The notes: generated from the letters alone by a model not told the origin. A stretch of DNA of 64,000 bases from Acidimicrobilacustris europaeus (GCA_965194515.1 OZ239146.1:682001-746000), one strand, 5' to 3'. Counted from the first letter of the stretch, positions 6,861 to 15,283 are shown. A program made the numbers and translations.

Positions 6861-8165
6861 GTGTTGAACCGTCTCGATCTCCGTGGACGTACCGGTGACA
6901 GTCTCGTCGCCGATCTTCCGCGTCCCGATCCGGCTGGCGACGGGCCCATCGATGCGGTGCGTTCGATTATCGCCCAGGTGAGAGCGGGCGGCGACGCTGC
7001 GGTCCGTGAACTCACCGAAAAGTTCGATGGCGTCGATATCGCCGATTCACGAGTGAGCCGTCAGGAACTCGACGCTGCGCTCGCAGCGATTCCAACCGAA
7101 CTCGCTGATGCGCTTCGTGAAGCAGCCGAAGCCGTTCGTGCGTTCCACATCGCTCAACTCCGAACCGATCACGCCGTTGCTCGGGGTGGAATCACCGTCA
7201 CCGGACGTTCTGTTCCGGTTGATCGCGCTGGTTGCTATGTGCCCGGCGGGCGCGGTGCCTATCCGTCCTCAGTCCTCATGACGGTCATCCCTGCACAGGT
7301 TGCCGGAGTTCCTGAAGTTGTCCTGTGCGTCCCACCCGATCGCGAGACCGGAAAGATCGCGCCAGCCACGCTGGCTGCCGCTGCGATTGCCGGTGCCGTT
7401 GAAGTACGTGCCATCGGTGGAGCGCAAGCAATTGCGGCCATGGCCTATGGCACCGAAACGCTTCGTCCAGTTGATGTCATTGCTGGTCCCGGAAATGCGT
7501 ACGTTGCGATTGCCAAGCGCGAAGTGGCGGGCCAAGTTGGTGTTCCGATGGCATTCGCTGGTCCGTCTGAAATCGTTGTTGTTGCCGATAACACTGCACC
7601 GACTGATTTCGTTGCGATCGATCTCATGGTGCAAGCCGAACATGGTCCCGATGGGCTCGCATGGTTTGTTACCTGGGACGAAGCCGTTGCTGATGCTGTT
7701 GATGAATCGCTTTCTCGTCTCGTTTCGCAAGCGCCGCGTCAGGGCGAGATCGAAGCCACGTTCGCATCTGGTGGATTCTGCGCGCTTGTCGACTCGCCCG
7801 AAGCCGCCATCGCCGTGGTGAACCACATCGCCGCAGAACACGTTGAACTCATGACTGCCGATGCTGCAGCACTTGCGTCGGGCATTCGTCATGCCGGTGC
7901 GGTGTTCCTCGGACCACTTGCCCCTGCATCAATCGGCGATTACGTCGCCGGACCGAGTCACGTGCTCCCGACTTTCGGCACCGCACGCTTCGGCAGCGCG
8001 CTCACGGTCGATGATTTCACCAAGCAGGTTCATGTCATCGAAGTTGATCGCGCAGGGTTCGATGCAGCCGCGCCTGTTGTGGCGGCAATTGCCGATGCTG
8101 AGGGTCTCGCCACGCACGCTGAATCAGTGCGTCTGCGTTCTCGCGCCCTCGAGGCCGATTCATGA
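6861..8165 (+). CDS. hisD: Histidinol dehydrogenase
   Basis: HisD oxidises L-histidinol to L-histidine with two NAD+, the last step of histidine synthesis. The 434-residue protein shows the family hallmarks: AIGGAQAIAAMAYGT, GPGNAYVAIAKREV, GPSEIVVVAD, the zinc and catalytic region QAEHGPD, AAEHVELM and GPSHVLPT. The start is GTG, giving LNRLDLRGR, typical of the family N-terminus. hisC follows with a 4-bp ATGA overlap, so this is the first gene of hisDCBHA. A GC-rich proline/alanine loop near residues 20-30 is unremarkable. Confidence 0.97.
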   Translation: MLNRLDLRGRTGDSLVADLPRPDPAGDGPIDAVRSIIAQVRAGGDAAVRELTEKFDGVDIADSRVSRQELDAALAAIPTELADALREAAEAVRAFHIAQLRTDHAVARGGITVTGRSVPVDRAGCYVPGGRGAYPSSVLMTVIPAQVAGVPEVVLCVPPDRETGKIAPATLAAAAIAGAVEVRAIGGAQAIAAMAYGTETLRPVDVIAGPGNAYVAIAKREVAGQVGVPMAFAGPSEIVVVADNTAPTDFVAIDLMVQAEHGPDGLAWFVTWDEAVADAVDESLSRLVSQAPRQGEIEATFASGGFCALVDSPEAAIAVVNHIAAEHVELMTADAAALASGIRHAGAVFLGPLAPASIGDYVAGPSHVLPTFGTARFGSALTVDDFTKQVHVIEVDRAGFDAAAPVVAAIADAEGLATHAESVRLRSRALEADS

Positions 8166-9226
8166 TTACGCCGCGCAACGATGTCGCACTCATGAACGGC
8201 TACCACTCTCCGCAGGTCGACGTTGCTGTTCGTCTCAATACCAACGAGTCTCCAGATTCGCCCCCCGAATCGTGGACACGCGCTCTGAGCGACGCGGTAG
8301 CAACGATCAACTGGAACCGCTATCCCGATCGCGATGCGACTGAACTCCGCACTGCTATCGGAGCGCTCCATGGCGTGGGGCCTGAACGAATATTTGTTGC
8401 CAACGGATCCAACGAAGTTTTGCAGACGGTCATGCTCGCCTTCGGTGGTTCAGGCCGCACCGCGGCCGTTTGGGAACCCACCTACGCACTGCACAGCCAC
8501 ATTTCGCGCATCACTGGCACTGCTGTGGTGGAGGGCGAGCGCGCTGCTGATTTCTCGACCGACCTTGCCGAGGTTCGTCGTGTCATCGACCTCGCCAAAC
8601 CTCAGGTCAGTTTCTTGTGCTCGCCGAACAATCCGACTGGTGTTGTCGACGACGAAGCAACGGTACGTACGGTGCTCGACATGGTCACTGCGATCGACGG
8701 GCTTCTCGTCGTCGACGAGGCCTACGGTCAATTCGCGCCATGGTCAGCCGATGTCCTCATCGCCGACGACGTTCCGCTCGTTGTAAGTCGAACGTTCTCG
8801 AAGACGTGGTCGATGGCGGCGTCGCGCCTCGGGTATCTCGTTGGTCCGGCTTGGATCATCGCTGAACTCGAAAAGGTCGTTCTGCCATATCACCTCGATG
8901 CGTTCAAGCAGTTGGCGGGCGTGTTGGCAGTGGCACATGTGGAAGAAATGAATCAGCGTGTCGCTCGTTTGGTAGAGGAGCGCGGCCGTTTAGTTGCTCG
9001 TCTCGAGGAACTCGATGTCGATGTCTGGCCGTCCGGAGCCAACTTCGTGCTCTTCCGCCCGCGCTCAGTCGACGGCAGCGATGTGGCGCAACGCCTGATT
9101 GATCGTTCCGTACTTGTTCGTAATTGTTCGTCGTGGCCGCGCCTTGAAGGTTGTTTGCGTGTCACGATCGGAACACCCGGTGAGGACGATGCGTTCCTTT
9201 CCGCTCTTGAGGAGGCCCTGCAGTGA
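8162..9226 (+). CDS. hisC: Histidinol-phosphate aminotransferase
   Basis: This PLP-dependent class II aminotransferase converts imidazole acetol phosphate to histidinol phosphate. It has 354 residues, opening with VAVRLNTNESP and containing NGSNEVLQ, SPNNPTG, VVDEAYGQF and the PLP lysine in SRTFSKTWSMAASRLGY. The ATG overlaps the hisD stop (ATGA), and its own stop overlaps the hisB GTG, which indicates translational coupling. Slightly shorter than many homologues but with all motifs. Confidence 0.96.
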   Translation: MITPRNDVALMNGYHSPQVDVAVRLNTNESPDSPPESWTRALSDAVATINWNRYPDRDATELRTAIGALHGVGPERIFVANGSNEVLQTVMLAFGGSGRTAAVWEPTYALHSHISRITGTAVVEGERAADFSTDLAEVRRVIDLAKPQVSFLCSPNNPTGVVDDEATVRTVLDMVTAIDGLLVVDEAYGQFAPWSADVLIADDVPLVVSRTFSKTWSMAASRLGYLVGPAWIIAELEKVVLPYHLDAFKQLAGVLAVAHVEEMNQRVARLVEERGRLVARLEELDVDVWPSGANFVLFRPRSVDGSDVAQRLIDRSVLVRNCSSWPRLEGCLRVTIGTPGEDDAFLSALEEALQ

Positions 9227-9837
9227 GTGCAACACGAACCGACGATGGTCGCCGAGCAGCAACAGTTGCCCGGGCGACTTCCGAAACCTCAATCCTCATC
9301 GAGATCGATCTCGATGGTCAGGGGCGCCACGAGACATCGACAGGTATTCCGTTCTTCGACCACATGCTTGCGCAGCTTGGTCGTCACGGAGGTTTCGATC
9401 TCGTCGTTAAAGCCGAAGGCGATCTGCAGATCGATGCTCACCACACTGTCGAAGATGTTGGCATCGCTCTTGGCGATGCGTTTTCTGTTGCTCTTGGCGA
9501 CAAAGCAGGTATTCGGCGCTTCGCCTCCAACCGCATTCCGCTTGACGAAGCCCTTATCGATGTTGCGCTCGACCTTTCCGGTCGACCGTTCCTTGTGTAC
9601 GAGGTCGAGTTTCCTGGCCAAAAGATTCTCAGCGATCCTCCCTTCGATCCGCAGTTGATTGAAGAGTTCTGGCGCGCGTTCGCCACATCGGCAGCACTCA
9701 CGCTGCACATCTCGCTTGTTCGTGGTGTGAATACTCACCACATCATCGAAGCAACGTTTAAGAGCGTTGCTCGTTCACTTCGCGACGCAGTGCGCATCGA
9801 CGGTGGGGGAGTCCCTTCCACCAAGGGCGTGCTGTGA
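9223..9837 (+). CDS. hisB: Imidazoleglycerol-phosphate dehydratase
   Basis: HisB dehydrates imidazole glycerol phosphate to imidazole acetol phosphate using two Mn2+ ions per active site. The 204-residue monofunctional form (no phosphatase domain) has FFDHMLAQLGRHG, the metal-binding DAHHTVEDVGI and, in the second half of the internal repeat, GVNTHHIIEATFK. GTG start at 9223 in a GTGA overlap with hisC; the stop likewise overlaps the hisH GTG. Confidence 0.96.
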   Translation: MSATRTDDGRRAATVARATSETSILIEIDLDGQGRHETSTGIPFFDHMLAQLGRHGGFDLVVKAEGDLQIDAHHTVEDVGIALGDAFSVALGDKAGIRRFASNRIPLDEALIDVALDLSGRPFLVYEVEFPGQKILSDPPFDPQLIEEFWRAFATSAALTLHISLVRGVNTHHIIEATFKSVARSLRDAVRIDGGGVPSTKGVL

Positions 9838-10472
9838 CAGACGAAGTTCGGCCGCTGGTGGCGGTTCTTGATTACGGCATTGGCAATCTTCGTTCAGCGC
9901 AGAAAGCCCTTGAGCGTGTGGGAGCCGATGCACGACTCACCGCTGACAGCGGACTCATCGCCGACGCCGACGCTGTCGTTCTCCCCGGTGTCGGCGCGTT
10001 TGGCGCGTGTATGGACGCCCTGCGTGAGTGCCGACTCGACCAGGTAGCGATCACCGCCGCCAACGATCAGCGTCCATTTCTTGGCGTCTGTGTCGGCATG
10101 CAGATGCTCTATGAAGGTTCCGAAGAGTCGCCAAGTTCGGTGGGTCTCGGCGTGTTGCCAGGTCGGCTCCGACTGCTTCCCGACACGGTGAAGCGGCCGC
10201 AGATGCAATGGAACCTTGTTGATGTCCGCCGGCCAAGTCGGCTCTTCGCTCACGTGCCTGATCCAGTGTGGATGTACTTCGTGCACTCCTATGCCGCCGA
10301 TGCCGAAGGCGAATCCGTCGTGGCCACATGCGACTACGGCGGTTTGGTTGCTGCGGCCGTTGAGCGTGACGGGTTGTGGGCCACGCAGTTTCACCCTGAA
10401 AAATCTGGTGCGGTAGGACTCGAGCTTCTGCGGGGTTTTGTCGATGCCGCTCGTCCGAAGGTTGGAAACTGA
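9834..10472 (+). CDS. hisH: Imidazole glycerol phosphate synthase, glutaminase subunit
   Basis: HisH hydrolyses glutamine and channels ammonia to HisF. The 212-residue class I glutamine amidotransferase has the nucleophile cysteine in FLGVCVGMQMLYEGSEE and the catalytic His-x-Glu in ATQFHPEKSG. An N-terminal DYGIGNLRSAQKAL is typical. GTG start in a 4-bp overlap with hisB. Its partner hisF lies 1 kb downstream, separated by hisA and a methyltransferase remnant. Confidence 0.96.
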   Translation: MTDEVRPLVAVLDYGIGNLRSAQKALERVGADARLTADSGLIADADAVVLPGVGAFGACMDALRECRLDQVAITAANDQRPFLGVCVGMQMLYEGSEESPSSVGLGVLPGRLRLLPDTVKRPQMQWNLVDVRRPSRLFAHVPDPVWMYFVHSYAADAEGESVVATCDYGGLVAAAVERDGLWATQFHPEKSGAVGLELLRGFVDAARPKVGN

Positions 10473-11203
10473 TGGAGCTGTATCCCGCTATCGATCTGCT
10501 GAATGGCCAGGCAGTGCGCCTCTACCAAGGCGACTATGCGCGCGAAACCGTCTACAACAGCGATCCGGTTGCACAGGCCAAGATTTTCGCCGACGCAGGT
10601 GCACGTTGGATACACGTCGTAGATCTCGACGCCGCACGTACGGGCTCGCCGCTCAACCGTGAAGTCATCGCTGCGATCTGTGATGCGGTCGACGTGCCTA
10701 TTCAAACTGGTGGCGGCGTTCGTAGCGAAGAAGCGGCCGATGCATTGTTCGACGCCGGTGTCGCACGCGTTGTGCTGGGCACAGCAGCCCTCGAGAATCC
10801 GGATCTTGTTCGTGCGCTTGCAGCACGACATGCAGTGGCTGTTGGTCTCGATGCTCGTGGCCGCGAGGTTGCAGTGCGCGGATGGGAAGAAGGGTCCGGA
10901 AAAGACCTTCTCGATGTTGCTCGGGGTTTTGCCGATGCTGGCGTTGAAGCGCTGATCGTCACGGAGATCGGCCGAGACGGAACGCTCGAGGGCCCCGACC
11001 TTGATGGACTCGGAGAAGTTCTTGAAGCAACGGAACTTCCCGTCATTGCCTCGGGCGGCGTGGGAACCCTTGCCGACATCGTTGCCCTTGAAGCCCTCCG
11101 ATCAGCAGGTCGCCGTCTTTCAGGCGCGATTGTTGGGCGTGCGCTCTACGAAGGTGCGTTCACGTTGCAAGACGCGCTCGGTGCTGTTTCGCCAAACCCC
11201 TGA
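10472..11203 (+). CDS. hisA: 1-(5-phosphoribosyl)-5-ProFAR isomerase HisA
   Basis: This TIM-barrel isomerase opens the ribose of ProFAR to PRFAR. The 243-residue protein has an N-terminal AIDLLNGQAVRL with the catalytic aspartate, phosphate-binding IQTGGGVRS and VIASGGVGTLAD, and the second-half TEIGRDGTLEGPD. In Streptomyces and Mycobacterium the same gene (priA) also replaces TrpF. Here a separate trpF exists at 19.3 kb, so dual function is not required, though it cannot be excluded by sequence alone. The ATG overlaps the hisH stop by one base (TGATG). Confidence 0.93.
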   Translation: MELYPAIDLLNGQAVRLYQGDYARETVYNSDPVAQAKIFADAGARWIHVVDLDAARTGSPLNREVIAAICDAVDVPIQTGGGVRSEEAADALFDAGVARVVLGTAALENPDLVRALAARHAVAVGLDARGREVAVRGWEEGSGKDLLDVARGFADAGVEALIVTEIGRDGTLEGPDLDGLGEVLEATELPVIASGGVGTLADIVALEALRSAGRRLSGAIVGRALYEGAFTLQDALGAVSPNP

Positions 11204-11225
11204 ATCATTGATTCGCTCGCAGTCC

Positions 11226-11237
11226 TAGACTTCGACA
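11226..11237 (+). promoter_or_regulatory. TANNNT -10 hexamer before the methyltransferase remnant and hisF
   Basis: TAGACT at 11226-11231 with a 6-nt spacer to ATG 11238. It has outlived the decay of the gene behind it and may now serve hisF. Confidence 0.45.
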
Positions 11238-11468
11238 ATGGATGCTTCCGATTGGAACGCTCGGTACGACACCTCTGAGCTCATATGGAAGGGCGAACCC
11301 AATCAATTCCTTCCGCCCGAGGTTGTCGATCTGACACCAGGCACTGCGGTCGATCTTGCTTGTGGCGAGGGTCGCAACGCATCGAGCGATCAGTGTCAAC
11401 CGACGGCGGCGATCGAACTGCTATCGACGTCCTTGTCCGAGTTCGAAGAGTGGCCTGATCTCAAGTGA
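11238..11468 (+). pseudogene. Internally deleted class I SAM methyltransferase remnant
   Basis: The first 46 residues look like the start of an intact methyltransferase: SDWNARYDTSELIWKGEPN, then motif I AVDLACGEGRNA. After that the similarity stops. In the +1 frame downstream (about 11389-11458) the DNA reads VSTDGGDRTAIDVLVRVRRVA followed by TGA, which resembles the C-terminal end of the same methyltransferase type. The simplest reading is an internal deletion of most of the catalytic domain with an out-of-frame junction near 11386-11392. The fused 76-residue frame runs on to a TGA whose first bases overlap the hisF GTG (GTGA). Without motifs II-IV it cannot be an active enzyme. An assembly error is possible but less likely. 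Confidence 0.7.
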
Positions 11469-12238
11469 AAAACGCTCGAATTATTCCTTGCCTCGACGTC
11501 ACCGATGGCCGAGTCGTGAAGGGCGTGAACTTTGTGGGCCTACGCGACGCTGGCGATCCAGTGGAACTTGCTGCTCGTTACGACGCCGACGGTGCCGACG
11601 AACTCGTATTTCTCGACATCACGGCAACCTCCGATGGCCGCGAAACCATGGTTGATGTTGTTCGACGCACTGCGGAACAGGTGTTTATTCCGTTCACGAT
11701 TGGCGGCGGAATTCGAACTGTTGACGACGCTCGCACGATGTTGCGCGCAGGAGCCGACAAGGTGTCAGTGAATAGCGCTGCCGTTGCTCGGCCTGAACTC
11801 ATTAGCGAGATTGCCGAGGTGTTTGGGAATCAATGTGTGGTGTGCGCCATTGACGCTCGCCGACGTGCAGCCGATGGCAGTTCAGACGAAGGCTGGGAGG
11901 TCTACGTCGCTGGAGGACGAACCCCAACTGGTATTGATGTCATCGAATGGGCGCGGCGTGCTGAATCGCTTGGGGCGGGCGAGATCCTTCTCACGTCAAT
12001 GGATCGTGACGGGACGCGTGATGGTTTCGATCTTGAACTCACCGCCGCAGTTTCCGGTGCGGTGGGCGTTCCAGTGATTGCTTCTGGTGGCGTCGGGACC
12101 CTCGATCATTTGGTCGACGGAGTCATTTCGGGTGGGGCCGATGCCGTTCTTGCCGCATCGATCTTCCACTTCGACGATCACGCAATTTCTGAAGCAAAAG
12201 AACACATGATCGCGGCCGGGGTCAACGTCCGACCCTAA
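11465..12238 (+). CDS. hisF: Imidazole glycerol phosphate synthase, cyclase subunit
   Basis: HisF condenses PRFAR with ammonia from HisH to give imidazole glycerol phosphate and AICAR. The 257-residue barrel starts IIPCLDVTDGRVVKGVNF with the catalytic aspartate, then DELVFLDITAT, PFTIGGGIRT, and the second catalytic aspartate in TSMDRDGTRDGFD, ending with VIASGGVGTLDH. The GTG start at 11465 sits in a GTGA overlap with the stop of the degenerate methyltransferase frame. It is convergent with a hydrolase gene 13 bp away. Confidence 0.96.
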   Translation: MKNARIIPCLDVTDGRVVKGVNFVGLRDAGDPVELAARYDADGADELVFLDITATSDGRETMVDVVRRTAEQVFIPFTIGGGIRTVDDARTMLRAGADKVSVNSAAVARPELISEIAEVFGNQCVVCAIDARRRAADGSSDEGWEVYVAGGRTPTGIDVIEWARRAESLGAGEILLTSMDRDGTRDGFDLELTAAVSGAVGVPVIASGGVGTLDHLVDGVISGGADAVLAASIFHFDDHAISEAKEHMIAAGVNVRP

Positions 12239-12251
12239 GGCGAGTTCTCGC

Positions 12252-12899
12252 TTACGACGCGAGTTGCGTGTCGATGGCTCTAACGATCAGCGCAGCAACT
12301 TTGTGGGTGCGTCCGACAAAGAAATGATCGGCTCCAGCAATAGCAGTGACATCGGTGTTCAGCCATGACGCTGTCGCTTCAAGTGCCGATTCGGGATCAA
12401 GGAATTGGTCATGCTCGGGAATGATGAGCAATTTGAAGCGCGGATCGCTGCCAGCAGCAGCAGTGAGATCTTCTATAGGAAGAACGCGTAACGGGGGAGC
12501 ACAAGCCAACCACGCAGTGATTCGCGAGTCGAGGACAGAGAGCGACGTGTCGGCACCAAACGACCATCCGGAGACAAAGACGCGCAGCTCAGGACATTCA
12601 GAGGTGATCGTGTCGAGAGCGGAAACGATGTCGAGTGCCTCGCCTACGCCAAAATCATGCTCACCCTCTGACGTGCCGACACCGCGAAAGTTAAAGCGAA
12701 GTACTGCAACGGCTTCGGCGGGAAGAGCGCGAAAGAGTTCGCTCGTCACCAGCGACGTCATGTTCCCACCCTGTTGTGGGTGCGGGTGGCACAGAACCAC
12801 CGCTGCTCGAGCATTCTCGGGAACGATCAGTTCGGCCTCGAGGGACAGCCCGTCGGATGTCTCGAGACGGAGGGAGCGGATTGGGAAGTCGTCGGTCAC
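12252..12899 (-). CDS. Alpha/beta-hydrolase (dienelactone hydrolase/prolyl oligopeptidase-like)
   Basis: The 215-residue protein has an alpha/beta-hydrolase core: an HPHP motif in VVLCHPHPQQGGN, a FNFRGVGTSEG oxyanion region, the nucleophile elbow GWSFGAD (G-x-S-x-G), an acid in PEHDQFLDPE and the catalytic histidine in AGADHFFVG. The small size and HPHP motif match cytosolic esterase-like proteins of unknown substrate. The frame is open upstream to 13667, but that part lies opposite hisI and the GroES-like gene and has no similarity, so I take the GTG at 12899. A TACCGT hexamer lies 8 nt before it, overlapping the divergent promoter. Confidence 0.8.
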   Translation of the reverse strand: MTDDFPIRSLRLETSDGLSLEAELIVPENARAAVVLCHPHPQQGGNMTSLVTSELFRALPAEAVAVLRFNFRGVGTSEGEHDFGVGEALDIVSALDTITSECPELRVFVSGWSFGADTSLSVLDSRITAWLACAPPLRVLPIEDLTAAAGSDPRFKLLIIPEHDQFLDPESALEATASWLNTDVTAIAGADHFFVGRTHKVAALIVRAIDTQLAS

Positions 12900-12923
12900 G
12901 AGTGGAGACGGTACCGTCGTGTC
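12900..12923. promoter_or_regulatory. Symmetrical divergent promoter, palindromic overlapping -10 elements
   Basis: The perfect 10-bp palindrome ACGGTACCGT at 12908-12917 contains TACCGT on both strands. On the plus strand it lies 6 nt before the GTG of the GroES-like gene (12924). On the minus strand it lies 8 nt before the GTG of the hydrolase (12899). Both would yield leaderless transcripts from the same DNA. Confidence 0.55.
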
Positions 12924-13292
12924 GTGACCTCTTCGCAGACCACCGATCGACTGACCGACGGCGTAGGTGCCGGCGGCGAAAAACTTCCCATCCAAATGCT
13001 GAACGATCGCGTTCTCGTGCACCTCGGTGGACCCGAGGGCGAGCGCCGTTCCACCGGCGGAATTCTCATTCCGGCAACGGCGCAGATCGGCAAGCGCCTG
13101 GTGTGGGCCGAAGTGATGGCGGTCGGTCCGAATGTCCGTTCCATGGAACCGGGTGATCAGGTGTTGTTCAGCCCCGAGGATCGTTACGAAGTCGAAGTCC
13201 GCGGCGACGATTACATCATCCTGCGTGAACGGGATGTCCACGCAGTTGCTGCCGAGCGTCTCTCTGAAGGAAGCACCGGTCTCTACCTTTAG
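12924..13292 (+). CDS. GroES-like co-chaperonin (Cpn10 fold), orphan
   Basis: The 122-residue protein carries a Cpn10 domain from about residue 25: LNDRVLVHL, the loop STGGILIP, KRLVWAEVMAVGPN, GDQVLF and YIILRERDV. About 24 extra residues precede the domain. No groEL is adjacent, and the mobile-loop region (GPEGERRSTGGILIP) departs from canonical GroES, so it may be a paralogue rather than the main co-chaperonin. The GTG at 12924 is chosen because a TACCGT hexamer sits 6 nt upstream; an alternative ATG at 12996 would start right at the domain. Confidence 0.75.
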   Translation: MTSSQTTDRLTDGVGAGGEKLPIQMLNDRVLVHLGGPEGERRSTGGILIPATAQIGKRLVWAEVMAVGPNVRSMEPGDQVLFSPEDRYEVEVRGDDYIILRERDVHAVAAERLSEGSTGLYL

Positions 13293-13340
13293 CTCTGGGC
13301 GTTGTCCGAAACTCTGTTCGTGGCGAGGCGGACGCACCGC

Positions 13341-13352
13341 TAGCGTGGCGCC
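13341..13352 (+). promoter_or_regulatory. TANNNT -10 hexamer before hisI-trpE
   Basis: TAGCGT at 13341-13346, 6-nt spacer, then ATG 13353. No Shine-Dalgarno. The hexamer lies within GCTAGCGT, as before hisD and trpF. Confidence 0.6.
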
Positions 13353-13715
13353 ATGCCTGAAAGCATTCCGATCTCCGTTACTGCCGAGCAACTCGCTGCA
13401 GTGACCTACAACGCCGATGGCCTTGTACCTGCGATCGTTCAGGAAGTTGGCACGGGCCAGGTGTTGATGATGGCGTGGATGAACGCCGATTCTTTGCGCC
13501 AGACCATGGAAACCGGCCGCACCTGGTTTTGGAGTCGTTCGCGTCAGGAGTACTGGTGCAAGGGGGAAACATCGGGCGACCGCCAGTATGTGCGCGAGGC
13601 GTACTACGACTGCGACGGAGACACTCTGCTCTTTGTGGTTGAACAAGAAGGCAAGGGTGCCTGCCATACGGGCAACTACTCATGCTTCTTCACCGCATTC
13701 GGTGACGGTGACTGA
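13353..13715 (+). CDS. hisI: Phosphoribosyl-AMP cyclohydrolase
   Basis: HisI opens the adenine ring of phosphoribosyl-AMP, the third step of histidine synthesis. The 120-residue monofunctional form (no HisE domain) has VLMMAWMNADSL, TWFWSRSRQEYWCKGETSG and the zinc and magnesium ligands in YYDCDGDTLL and GACHTGNYSCF. It is followed after 2 nt by trpE, so histidine and tryptophan genes are physically joined here. hisE and hisG must be elsewhere. Confidence 0.95.
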   Translation: MPESIPISVTAEQLAAVTYNADGLVPAIVQEVGTGQVLMMAWMNADSLRQTMETGRTWFWSRSRQEYWCKGETSGDRQYVREAYYDCDGDTLLFVVEQEGKGACHTGNYSCFFTAFGDGD

Positions 13716-13717
13716 TC

Positions 13718-15244
13718 TTGGACGTTTCGCCGTCGCGCGACGAATTTCACGCACTCGCCGCCAACCACAGTGTTGTGCCCGTTTGGCGCGAGCTTCTTGC
13801 CGACCTCATTACTCCGGTTGCAGCCTTTGCTCGTCTTTGTGGCGACGATCAACCCGGATTCCTTTTTGAATCTGTTGAGCACGGCGAACGCTGGAGCCGG
13901 TTCTCGTTTGTAGGCCGAAATCCAATTGCGACCTTGGTGCTCCGCAACGGACTCATGTCCGTTGATGGCGATCTTCCCGCGGCCATGCCTCGTGATGAGG
14001 GCATCCTCGCTGCAATCGAATGGCTCCTCGCTGCGTATCGCTCGCCGAAGATTGATTCGCTGCCGCCTTTGCACGGCGGGGTTGTTGGTTATCTCGGCTA
14101 TGACGTTGTTCGCGAAGTCGAAGATCTTGCCGAGACTCCCCGAGATGCCACCGGTTACCCCGATGCAGTAATGGCCGTCATTGGCCAGCTCGCTGCATTC
14201 GACCACTTCCGTCAACGCGTAACGCTGATCGACAATGTTCTTGTTCCCGAGGGCGCAAGTTCTGGCGAACTCGATCAGTTGTACGACGAAGCGATTGTTC
14301 GCCTCGAGCAACTGGCGGCCGACGGTGCGCAACCACTTGCTGAACCGATGGTCGATCCGCCTTCGCCGTCTCCGGAACTTCCCGAGGTCACCGGTTCGAT
14401 GACCTACAACCAGTGGGAGAGCGCGGTCGACGTTGCGAAGGAACACATTCTTAACGGCGACATTTTTCAGGTTGTTCTCTCGCAGCGGTTCTCATTTGAA
14501 CTTGGCGCCGACCCATTCGATTTCTATCGAGTGCTTCGTCAGGTCAATCCAAGCCCATACATGTACTTCGTGCGCATGCCGGAACTGAGTCTCGCCGGTT
14601 CATCGCCAGAGCCGATGGTGAAGCTTGTCGACAACCGCGTGATCTCGCGTCCCATCGCGGGCACTCGTCGCCGCGGAGCAACCGAAGAAGAAGATCGTCG
14701 CCTTGGTGCTGAGCTTCGCGAACATCCCAAAGAAATCGCTGAGCACGTGATGCTCATCGATCTCGCTCGTAACGATGTCGGCCGCGTCGTCGAGTTCGGC
14801 ACCGAACAGGTCGACGAGATGATGATCCTCGAGCGCTACAGCCACGTGATGCATCTCACTTCACAGGTATCGGGCGAGCTGGCAAGCGGGAAGACCCCTA
14901 TCGATGTCCTCCGGGCCACGCTTCCTGCCGGAACTGTGTCGGGTGCTCCCAAGGTCCGGGCGATGGAAATCATCGACGAACTCGAGCCGGTGAAGCGCGG
15001 TCCCTATGCCGGCGTTGTTGGATATGTCGACTTCTCGGGCACGATCGATACCGCCATCGCCATCCGTACGCTTGTTGTCGGAGCCGATGGGATTGCTCAT
15101 GTCCAGGCCGGTGCGGGCATCGTTGCCGACAGCGTTGCGGAACATGAAGACCTCGAATGTCGGAATAAGGCCCGAGGGTTACTTAGTGCTGTTCCCGGTG
15201 CGCGGCGGATGACTGCGCAGCGCCGCGGCGAAGTCGTCGATTGA
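13718..15244 (+). CDS. trpE: Anthranilate synthase component I
   Basis: TrpE converts chorismate to anthranilate with ammonia from TrpG, the first committed step of tryptophan synthesis. The 508-residue protein has the feedback-site element FLFESVEHGERWSRFSF, IFQVVLSQRF, SPYMYFVRM, the GTRRRGATEEED region, LIDLARNDVGRV, LPAGTVSGAPKVRAMEIID and GPYAGVVGYVDF. Full length. The start is TTG at 13718, 2 nt after the hisI stop, so translation probably depends on coupling to hisI. trpG and trpD are not in the window. Confidence 0.95.
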   Translation: MDVSPSRDEFHALAANHSVVPVWRELLADLITPVAAFARLCGDDQPGFLFESVEHGERWSRFSFVGRNPIATLVLRNGLMSVDGDLPAAMPRDEGILAAIEWLLAAYRSPKIDSLPPLHGGVVGYLGYDVVREVEDLAETPRDATGYPDAVMAVIGQLAAFDHFRQRVTLIDNVLVPEGASSGELDQLYDEAIVRLEQLAADGAQPLAEPMVDPPSPSPELPEVTGSMTYNQWESAVDVAKEHILNGDIFQVVLSQRFSFELGADPFDFYRVLRQVNPSPYMYFVRMPELSLAGSSPEPMVKLVDNRVISRPIAGTRRRGATEEEDRRLGAELREHPKEIAEHVMLIDLARNDVGRVVEFGTEQVDEMMILERYSHVMHLTSQVSGELASGKTPIDVLRATLPAGTVSGAPKVRAMEIIDELEPVKRGPYAGVVGYVDFSGTIDTAIAIRTLVVGADGIAHVQAGAGIVADSVAEHEDLECRNKARGLLSAVPGARRMTAQRRGEVVD

Positions 15245-15283
15245 TTCAATCCCGTTGCTGGTGCATTTCTCCGGTGAAGGTGC

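Noticed and set aside
12900..13667. The 471-codon minus-strand frame extending the hydrolase upstream across the GroES-like gene and hisI.
   Set aside because: The extra residues lie opposite two well-supported genes, have no similarity to the hydrolase fold and would add about 256 residues before it.
13676..14446. A 256-codon minus-strand frame opposite trpE.
   Set aside because: It shadows conserved TrpE codons and has no recognisable domain or promoter.
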